Shown here piece after piece: positions 22,054-28,696 of a DNA stretch of 28,696 nt. Made by a program: the position numbers and the translations under genes. The number at the start of each line of letters is the position of its first letter. Position 1 is the stretch's first letter. The notes under the pieces are model-generated. The model was not told where the DNA came from and made no database searches. It saw only the letters and a program-made list of their open reading frames with translations. The DNA is from an uncultured Eubacteriales bacterium. GTDB lineage: Bacteria; Bacillota; Clostridia; Oscillospirales; CAG-382. Location: positions 1 through 28,696 of the forward strand of contig CAKSDR010000016.1 of the NCBI GenBank assembly GCA_934446095.1, given 5' to 3'.

Positions 22054-25000
22054 ATGAGACTCAAAGGGAGATGTTGTTTAAAAATTCTGACAATGGTTTT
22101 GACAGTTATATTGTTATGTTCACAGGCGACCGTTTTGTCAAGTGCTGCGGCGCAGGCCGCAAAAGTCGAGAATGTCGACGGGGAAAGGTGCGTTTTTGTG
22201 GGAGCTTTCGGAAAAGTTACCTACAATAAAAAACAATACGCATCATTTAAGAAATTTTCCGAGGCGATAAAGGCGCTCGGAAAGGACGGCGGTAAAATAA
22301 TTCTTTACGGATTTTGTGAAGCCGGAGATTTTAATGATACCCCGGGAAGAGCAAAAATCACTATTACCGGAGCATCGGATAACGTCGGCGATTGCTGCTT
22401 TGTTGTTACAAAAACTGACGGTATAAACTTTTTGGGCGATACGGAATTTTCAAATTTATCTTTGAAAATTGCCGAGGACATTCCAATATATACGAACGGA
22501 TATAAATTTGAGGCATGTGACAACGTGCAGGTTTACAAAACTCAGGTAGTCGGCGGAGAGTGGATATATACATATCCTCTTACGTTAACTCCCGGAACTG
22601 CGGGAACCGAAAGCAAGCTCGCTTTTTCAGAAGGAAATTTTAAAACGGTAGCGCTTGGTGCAATAGACAATAATTCTGCAGGAAATGCAGAACTGTATGT
22701 TTCGGGCGGAACATATGAAAATATAGTATCGGGCGTATCCGGAATCGGAACATATAAAGGGAATACGCGTGCAGTTATTAAAAATGCTGACGTGCAGAAT
22801 CTTGTTGCGGGCTCGCGCGGCGGAAGCATGACCGGAAACAGCGTTGTTGAATTCAAGAGCGGAAATATAGGAAAAATAACTGTTGATTCCGAATATGTAT
22901 CCGGAACCGTTGTTCTTGAAATTTCGGGCGGAGAAATTTCCGATAAAGCGATAGGCGGTTTTTCAGGGAACGGAAAAAATGTTGTAATTGTAAATAATAT
23001 CGACGGAATAACAGCCGATATAGATTCTTCTTTCAGTTATTTTATAAACGTTAAAAACGGAAAGGCAAGAGCCGTGTTCGGTTCGGACGGAGTTTTGCAG
23101 GGATTTGACATTTCCGATATTTTCGGGAAAAGAGACGTCAAGGTTTCGGTAAACGGAAATGAAACAAGTTCCGAAAACGGACTTTTTGTTCTTGAGCCGG
23201 GGTACTATAACATAGAAGTTGAAACCGACATTTCCTTAAAGGTAAATGACAGCGCAGATTTTGTCAAAGGCTATGACGACGGAACATTTAAACCTGACAA
23301 GACTATTTCAAGAGCTGAAGCGATAACTCTTCTTACGAGAATTGTTGAAGATGAAAACAAACTTGTCGGGAAAATAAATTCGGAATACACGGATGTGAAC
23401 AAAGAAGACTGGTACAGCCCGTACATCGGATTTTTTGAAAATCTCGGATATCTTGAAAAATTGAGTTCCGTTATGGACACGAAAATTTCCCCGAAAGAGA
23501 ATATTACAAGATCGGAATTTGTATATATTTTATACAATATATCGGACAAAACATATGACAAGGCTTCAAAACTCATATCGTTTTCCGACGTTGTGGAAAA
23601 CAGATTCTCAAAAGAGATATGCTATATGGCTTCCAACGGTTATATTGAAGGCTATGACGACGGAACGTTCAGGCCGGACAAAACGATTACGAGGGCAGAA
23701 GTTGTAACGATAGCAAACAGGTTTTTAAATAGGGTTCCCTCTGAAAATGCGAATGCGGCGTTTTCGGATATATCTTCTCACTGGGCAAAAAATCAAATAG
23801 CGGCCGCGTGCGGAAAAGAGGGATCTGATTACACGAAAAAAACCGGCAATTCCGAAAAGTATAGCGTGACAGGAAGCAGCGCGGAAGACTATATTAAAAA
23901 TCTTCATGAAAAGTCAGGCGACCTTTCGGGAGAGGAAATACTTTCGGCAACTGATATAATTGCCGAAAAGATGAAAAGCGATATTGTCAATTCTGAAAAT
24001 ACCGATTATAAAATCAAAGGCAAAACTTATTACATAGCAAACGACGGAAGCAATGACAACAACGGTCTTTCTCGAGAAAACCCGTTTAAAACCATAGACG
24101 CCGTAAGAAATTTGCTGAACCCGGGCGACGCGGTTCTGTTTAAGAGAGGCGACGTTTTCAGAAACGTATTTATATGGTCGGGAGCCGGAAACGGCAATAT
24201 GATGAAAGGCATAACTTACGGTGCATACGGAGAAGGTGAAAAGCCCGTCCTTATGCAGTCAAAGGAAAATTATGCAAAGAGCGCATATTGGAAAGCAACC
24301 GATGTCAAGAATGTGTATAAACTGACAAAGAAACTTAAAAACGTCGGAGTTGTTGTTTTTGACAACGATATTTATGCACACGATCCGAATGTAAAATACG
24401 GTTATATTATGAATAAGGACGCTTTCGGATTTGAGGGATACAAAGACCTGAATTCAGATCTTCAGTTCTACAGCGATTATGACGAAGGAGATTTCTATCT
24501 TTACAGTGCTGAGGGGAATCCGGGCAGCAGATTTTCAGATATAGAAATCGGAGAGGGACAAAACATTTTCGCAGGACAGGCGCAGGACCTTGTGATAGAT
24601 AATATTTCTTTTATGTATACAGGTCAGCATGCGGTAGGTCTTAACAATTCTCAAAACGTTGCCGTTACCAACTGCATCTTCTCGTGGATAGGCGGATCCA
24701 TCCTTTCTTGGGACCGAAACGCGAAAAATGTTGTAAATTATGGAAACGCCGTTGAAGTCTATGTTTCCTGCGATGGTCTTACCGTTGAGAATAACTGGAT
24801 GTATCAGATATATGACACGGGAATTACGGTTCAGTACTGGGGTGGAGAAGAGGTTTCGAAACAGCAGGATATCGAATATAAAAGAAACCTTATTGAATAT
24901 GTTCACTGGGGAATAGAATATGTAAATATAACAAGAACCGGATTTACGAAAAATATGCATGTCGCATATAACGTTTTAAGATACGGCGGATACGGATGGG

Positions 25001-25308
25001 GCTCTATTGTTAGGTTCAGAGAGAGCGTATCGCAGCTTTACAGCGGAAATATGTGCGGAATCACGCAGGAAAACGAAAATATTGTTGCCGAATATAATAT
25101 TTTCGGTCCGGCTAAGGGATATGTTGCGGTAATTCCGCGTAATTCAAATGAAATCGACAATGCAAATATCTATATACAAAAACTCGGCGGAACATTTGCG
25201 TGGGTAAAAGACGAAACGATTTACAGTACGTATGACGCGGCAACCGAAGTTGTAAAATATATCGGCGACAAAAACGCTGTTGTCGTAATATTCGAAGAGG
25301 AAAATTAA
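22054..25308 (+). CDS. Surface protein: beta-solenoid, three SLH repeats, right-handed beta-helix
   Basis: The frame is open from 21931, but ATG 22054 has GAAAGGCGG upstream and begins a signal peptide (charged start, hydrophobic core 9-22, cleavage about 30-36), giving 1084 residues. Residues about 40-390 start with V-D-G-E-R and F-G-K-V-T-Y, then show short Gly/Gly and Asn-rich beta repeats. Residues about 395-590 hold three SLH repeats with G-Y-D-D-G-T-F-K-P-D, I-S-R-A-E-A, I-T-R-S-E-F and I-T-R-A-E-V; SLH domains bind pyruvylated wall polymers. From about 655 (Y-Y-I-A-N-D-G-S-N-D-N-N-G) a pectate-lyase-like parallel beta-helix runs to the end. Enzyme activity is possible but no catalytic set is clear. 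The next gene is a full paralogue. Confidence 0.88.
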   Translation: MRLKGRCCLKILTMVLTVILLCSQATVLSSAAAQAAKVENVDGERCVFVGAFGKVTYNKKQYASFKKFSEAIKALGKDGGKIILYGFCEAGDFNDTPGRAKITITGASDNVGDCCFVVTKTDGINFLGDTEFSNLSLKIAEDIPIYTNGYKFEACDNVQVYKTQVVGGEWIYTYPLTLTPGTAGTESKLAFSEGNFKTVALGAIDNNSAGNAELYVSGGTYENIVSGVSGIGTYKGNTRAVIKNADVQNLVAGSRGGSMTGNSVVEFKSGNIGKITVDSEYVSGTVVLEISGGEISDKAIGGFSGNGKNVVIVNNIDGITADIDSSFSYFINVKNGKARAVFGSDGVLQGFDISDIFGKRDVKVSVNGNETSSENGLFVLEPGYYNIEVETDISLKVNDSADFVKGYDDGTFKPDKTISRAEAITLLTRIVEDENKLVGKINSEYTDVNKEDWYSPYIGFFENLGYLEKLSSVMDTKISPKENITRSEFVYILYNISDKTYDKASKLISFSDVVENRFSKEICYMASNGYIEGYDDGTFRPDKTITRAEVVTIANRFLNRVPSENANAAFSDISSHWAKNQIAAACGKEGSDYTKKTGNSEKYSVTGSSAEDYIKNLHEKSGDLSGEEILSATDIIAEKMKSDIVNSENTDYKIKGKTYYIANDGSNDNNGLSRENPFKTIDAVRNLLNPGDAVLFKRGDVFRNVFIWSGAGNGNMMKGITYGAYGEGEKPVLMQSKENYAKSAYWKATDVKNVYKLTKKLKNVGVVVFDNDIYAHDPNVKYGYIMNKDAFGFEGYKDLNSDLQFYSDYDEGDFYLYSAEGNPGSRFSDIEIGEGQNIFAGQAQDLVIDNISFMYTGQHAVGLNNSQNVAVTNCIFSWIGGSILSWDRNAKNVVNYGNAVEVYVSCDGLTVENNWMYQIYDTGITVQYWGGEEVSKQQDIEYKRNLIEYVHWGIEYVNITRTGFTKNMHVAYNVLRYGGYGWGSIVRFRESVSQLYSGNMCGITQENENIVAEYNIFGPAKGYVAVIPRNSNEIDNANIYIQKLGGTFAWVKDETIYSTYDAATEVVKYIGDKNAVVVIFEEEN

Positions 25309-25314
25309 ATATAG

Positions 25315-25345
25315 AAAGGATAGGCAAAAGCCTATCCTTTTTTTT
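25315..25345 (+). terminator. Terminator after first SLH gene
   Basis: A perfect eleven-base-pair stem (AAAGGATAGGC with GCCTATCCTTT) has an AAAA loop and is followed by five more Ts. Confidence 0.92.
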
Positions 25346-25403
25346 GGAGTTATTCAACAAAAAAACTTTGAAATTTTTGGTAAATTGTCCAGTAATTTTT
25401 ATA

Positions 25404-25431
25404 TTGAGAAATGCGCTATTTATGGTATAAT
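25404..25431 (+). promoter_or_regulatory. Promoter of second SLH gene
   Basis: TTGAGA (25404-25409) and a perfect TATAAT (25426-25431) are separated by 16 bases, with TGG just before the -10. With the terminator upstream, the second SLH gene is a separate transcription unit. Confidence 0.75.
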
Positions 25432-25467
25432 ATTTATATATATATGCAAAGGAGAAAATTTTAAGAA

Positions 25468-28400
25468 ATGAAAAAGATTTTGGCATTGATAATGTCTTTA
25501 CTGCTTGTTGCAGGAATGGCGCCCATGGTTTTTTCGGCGCCGGCGGCTGCAAGTGTTGTGAATATTGACGGAGAAAGAACGGCATTTGTAAATGCGTTCG
25601 GAAAAGCAACATACGACGGTACATCTTATACCGCGTATAAAAAATTCCAGGACGCCTTTTCGGCTATAGGAACGCAGGGAGGCAGAATTTTAGTTTCCGG
25701 AATTTTAAATATAGACAATTTCTCCGATATTCCCGGAAGAAATACTGTAAAAATAATAGGAATAGGCGCATCGTCATCTGACGCCCAGCTTTACTTCAAG
25801 TCTAAAGTTACCGAAATAAACCTTTCGGGAAATCTTGTAATGGACAACCTTTCTGTACGATTTGAAAAAGCGGCGGCGCCGATTATTACAAACGGATATG
25901 CGCTTGAACTCGGCGAGTCAGTTATGCCGTACGGATATATTTCCGGCAAAGAAGGAGAATACATATATCCGTTTAACCTTGACGTGCTCGCAAATGTCCC
26001 GGATGGAAAAGACGGTAAAAAAGTTTCTATTGAAGGCGGAATGTATACAACTATTATTGCAGGGTCCGGCGGAACCCAGAACAGCGTAAGCAGTGTTACG
26101 GTTTCGGGCGGAAAAACAGAAAATTTGTATGCAGGTTCTGCTGCCGGTACTATTTTCTGCAATACAAAAGTCAGCGTTTTGGGCGGAGAAATTAAAAATT
26201 TATACGCAGGTTCGCTTTCTGAAACCAAAATTTCAGGCGGAAATGTTGAAAATGTGATTTTGGGCGGAAACAGCGGAGCTGCAGTGCTCGATGTATATCC
26301 CGGAGCGAATATAAATGATGTTAAAACATCTGCGGGAAGCAGCGATCTTATGGTGGTTTTGCACAACGGAGCCGATGCAAAAATTCCGGCAGGCGTTGAC
26401 TATCAGATAAAAATTTCAGGCGGAAATGTAAAGCCTGTAATTTCGAACGGCGCAATTTCCGGTTTTGAGATTACAGATAACTACGGTTCAACCGGCGCTG
26501 AAGTTTATATTAACGGGAAACTTGCCGAAAAAAACAACGGAATATATACCCTTTCAAAAGGAACAAGCGAAATTGAAGTTAAAACAAAACTCAGCGTTGC
26601 TTTTAACGATAAGGCTGTTTTTGTTCAGGGATACACCGACGGAACATTCCTTCCGCAGAATAATATGTCAAGAGCAGAGGCAATAACTCTTCTTACAAGA
26701 CTTATTGCGGACGAAAATGAAGTTAAGGGTAAAATTGCTGCAAACTACAGTGATGTTGCGGATGACGCTTGGTATAATTCATATATAGGATTTTTCCAGA
26801 ATCTCGGCTACCTTACGGAAATTGAAGATGATTTCGGAACGCTTATTCTTCCGACAAACAAAATAACGAGAGCGGAATTTGTTCAGTTAATATATAATAT
26901 GAAGAAAAATTCTCTTTCGGGAGCGGCAAAACTTTCGGCGCTTACCGATGTTTTGGGACATAAAAACGCAAATGCGATAAACTATGCGGTATCTCAGGGC
27001 TATGTTACGGGATATACGGACGGAACGTTCAAACCCGAAAATAACATAACAAGAGCAGAAGTTGTAACTATTGTAAACCGCATCATCGGCAGAGTTCCGA
27101 CAAATTCGCAGGGACAGACAAACTTTTCCGATATATCGTCGCACTGGGCTAAAGGTCAGATTATCGCAGCGTGCGGCGAAGAAGGAAGTGCATGGACAAA
27201 GGCGGAAGTAAATACTGCGAAATATAATCTTTCGGGCACAACAGCCAAAGATTATATAACCGGACTTTATAACCAGTCGAAAGATCTTTCGGGTGACGCT
27301 GTAGTTGAAGGTATCAATACAGTTTCCGAAAAGATGAAGAGCGACATTAAAAATACTTCTGACAGAACCCCTTCGGATTACAAAGGACAGGTATACTATA
27401 TTTCCGAAAAGAACGGAAACGATAATAACGACGGAAAATCTCCGGCTACGGCTTGGAAAACCACACAAAAGGCAAACACTTTGGCGTTTACCACAGAAGA
27501 CAATGCCATACTCTTTGAAAGAGGCGGCATCTACAGAGGAACTGTCAAAACATTGGCAAACACGACTTACGGCGCATACGGAAGCGGTGAAAAACCGGTT
27601 ATTATGCAGTCAAGCAGAAACTATGCCGATGAATCCCTCTGGAAGGAAACAGATGTAAAGAACGTTTATAAATGTTCTCTTGAACTTTATAATGTCGGAA
27701 TTATGGTATTCGACAGAGATGTTCATAATTACGGCGATTATAATGCTACTATCGGAACAATATGCAATAAATATGCGTTTGGATTTGAAACTTATGCCGA
27801 CCTTGACAGCGACCTTGAATTCTATTCCGACCTTACCACAAAAGAACTTTATCTTTATTCCGATAAGGGAAATCCCGGAAAAAGATTCTCAGATATTGAA
27901 ATAGGCGAAAAAATCAATATTTTTGCCGGCAGCGCAATTAATGTAACTATTGATAACCTTGCCGTTATGTATACGGGCGCCCATGGCATAGGAAGCGGAA
28001 ACATGCAGAACTATACCGTTAAAAACAGCATCTTCTGCTGGATAGGCGGATCTGTTCTTTCTCATGACGAATATAGAAAAGATGTTGTAAACTACGGAAA
28101 CGCTATCGAGTGTTACGGACAGTGCGACGGATTCTATGTTGATAACTGCTGGATATATCAAATATACGATACCGCGATTACTTTCCAGAACTACAGAGAT
28201 GAATTGTGTATAGAAAAGAACATAAAGTTCACAAACAATCTTCTTGAAAAGTGCTATTGGAATATAGAAATCTATAACTCCAGAAGCGCGGCAGGCATAA
28301 GAACCGAGATAACCGATGTGTATATTGCTTACAATGTTCTCAATGACGGTGGTTACGGCTGGGGAAGCGCGATGAAGAACAGACTCGGATTGTCTTATTC

Positions 28401-28656
28401 GCAGCTTAAGGTTCCGAAAACAAATAAAGATATGCTTTCCGAATATAATATAATCAACAGATGCAGCGGCGATATTCTTCGCCTTGATGACGCCGACAAC
28501 AACGAAGTTGAAAGAAATAACATTTATGTTCAGGATTATGGAAAGAGCATAGGAGTGCTTAAGGGTCAAACTGTTGATTTCTGCGATTACAGCGCCAGAT
28601 GCTATATTTCGCAGTACCTTAAGGATACAACTTCTCTGATGATTGTGAAGAAATAA
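25468..28656 (+). CDS. Surface protein, paralogue: beta-solenoid, three SLH repeats, beta-helix
   Basis: The 1062-residue protein starts at ATG 25468, with AAAGGAG 13 bases upstream, rather far. A signal peptide (1-24 or 1-28) ends near F-S-A-P-A-A-A. The domain order equals that of the upstream gene: N-terminal V-N-I-D-G-E-R and A-F-G-K-A-T-Y, a Gly-rich solenoid with repeats such as N-L-Y-A-G-S, three SLH repeats at about 381-570 (M-S-R-A-E-A, I-T-R-A-E-F, I-T-R-A-E-V), then a parallel beta-helix from about 641. Shared landmarks include T-Y-G-A-Y-G-x-G-E-K-P-V and R-F-S-D-I-E-I-G-E. The N-terminal solenoid is the most diverged part. The two genes are a tandem duplication, each with its own terminator. 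Confidence 0.88.
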   Translation: MKKILALIMSLLLVAGMAPMVFSAPAAASVVNIDGERTAFVNAFGKATYDGTSYTAYKKFQDAFSAIGTQGGRILVSGILNIDNFSDIPGRNTVKIIGIGASSSDAQLYFKSKVTEINLSGNLVMDNLSVRFEKAAAPIITNGYALELGESVMPYGYISGKEGEYIYPFNLDVLANVPDGKDGKKVSIEGGMYTTIIAGSGGTQNSVSSVTVSGGKTENLYAGSAAGTIFCNTKVSVLGGEIKNLYAGSLSETKISGGNVENVILGGNSGAAVLDVYPGANINDVKTSAGSSDLMVVLHNGADAKIPAGVDYQIKISGGNVKPVISNGAISGFEITDNYGSTGAEVYINGKLAEKNNGIYTLSKGTSEIEVKTKLSVAFNDKAVFVQGYTDGTFLPQNNMSRAEAITLLTRLIADENEVKGKIAANYSDVADDAWYNSYIGFFQNLGYLTEIEDDFGTLILPTNKITRAEFVQLIYNMKKNSLSGAAKLSALTDVLGHKNANAINYAVSQGYVTGYTDGTFKPENNITRAEVVTIVNRIIGRVPTNSQGQTNFSDISSHWAKGQIIAACGEEGSAWTKAEVNTAKYNLSGTTAKDYITGLYNQSKDLSGDAVVEGINTVSEKMKSDIKNTSDRTPSDYKGQVYYISEKNGNDNNDGKSPATAWKTTQKANTLAFTTEDNAILFERGGIYRGTVKTLANTTYGAYGSGEKPVIMQSSRNYADESLWKETDVKNVYKCSLELYNVGIMVFDRDVHNYGDYNATIGTICNKYAFGFETYADLDSDLEFYSDLTTKELYLYSDKGNPGKRFSDIEIGEKINIFAGSAINVTIDNLAVMYTGAHGIGSGNMQNYTVKNSIFCWIGGSVLSHDEYRKDVVNYGNAIECYGQCDGFYVDNCWIYQIYDTAITFQNYRDELCIEKNIKFTNNLLEKCYWNIEIYNSRSAAGIRTEITDVYIAYNVLNDGGYGWGSAMKNRLGLSYSQLKVPKTNKDMLSEYNIINRCSGDILRLDDADNNEVERNNIYVQDYGKSIGVLKGQTVDFCDYSARCYISQYLKDTTSLMIVKK

Positions 28657-28665
28657 AAATTGTTT

Positions 28666-28696
28666 AAAATACGGCAGAATTTTCTGCCGTATTTTT
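28666..28696 (+). terminator. Terminator after second SLH gene
   Basis: AAAATACGGCAGAA pairs with TTCTGCCGTATTTT, followed by the T-run at the window edge. Confidence 0.9.

Noticed and set aside
27889..28569. 226-codon minus-strand open frame
   Set aside because: It is antisense to the second SLH protein and matches no family.

Overview
The window looks like chromosomal DNA of a low-GC Firmicute of the class Clostridia, probably an uncultured gut-type lineage. The evidence is AT-rich DNA, strong purine-rich ribosome binding sites with several TTG/GTG starts, a tetrahydrofolate (THF) riboswitch of the clostridial type upstream of an ECF folate transporter subunit, Mini-III RNase, a RicT/YaaT homologue, and S-layer homology (SLH) surface proteins. 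A perfect parS palindrome, together with ychF, ybaB/recR, holB and ricT, suggests an origin-proximal position.

Layout. (1) 1-3146, minus strand: a promoter drives a leaderless SH3b + CHAP-type cell-wall hydrolase and two paralogous lipoproteins, the last cut by the window edge. (2) 3166-4367: a perfect inverted repeat, a terminator and nagA (minus strand). (3) 4368-5290: about 900 bases without a convincing gene, holding two strong divergent promoters, many hairpins and three degenerate repeat units. (4) 5291-7473: ychF-ybaB-recR, closed by a terminator. (5) 7483-14275: a housekeeping operon from one extended -10 promoter (rimO, pgsA, cysE, cysS, mrnC, a small membrane protein, pth, then mnmA behind an intervening hairpin), closed by a bidirectional terminator. 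(6) 14272-15600, minus strand: folT preceded by a THF riboswitch that starts at the predicted transcription start. (7) 15649-18254: a sensorless histidine kinase, comFC and an MreB/Mbl-like gene. (8) 18264-21761: parS, an SGNH hydrolase, holB (delta prime) and ricT with a long disordered basic N-terminus. (9) 22054-28696: two tandem paralogous giant surface proteins, each with signal peptide, beta-solenoid-like region, three central SLH repeats and a C-terminal parallel beta-helix.

How the genes fit together. Most of the window is translation, RNA maturation and replication/repair housekeeping: RimO, CysS, Mini-III, Pth and MnmA on the RNA/ribosome side, and RecR, YbaB, delta prime and parS on the DNA side. 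CysE supplies the O-acetylserine used for the cysteine that CysS charges. The envelope parts are the CHAP/lipoprotein operon, NagA (amino-sugar recycling), PgsA (phosphatidylglycerol), the MreB-like filament protein and the SLH proteins. The most original features are the CHAP-plus-duplicated-lipoprotein operon, the divergent structured intergenic region, the compact folT control region and the sandwiched SLH architecture.
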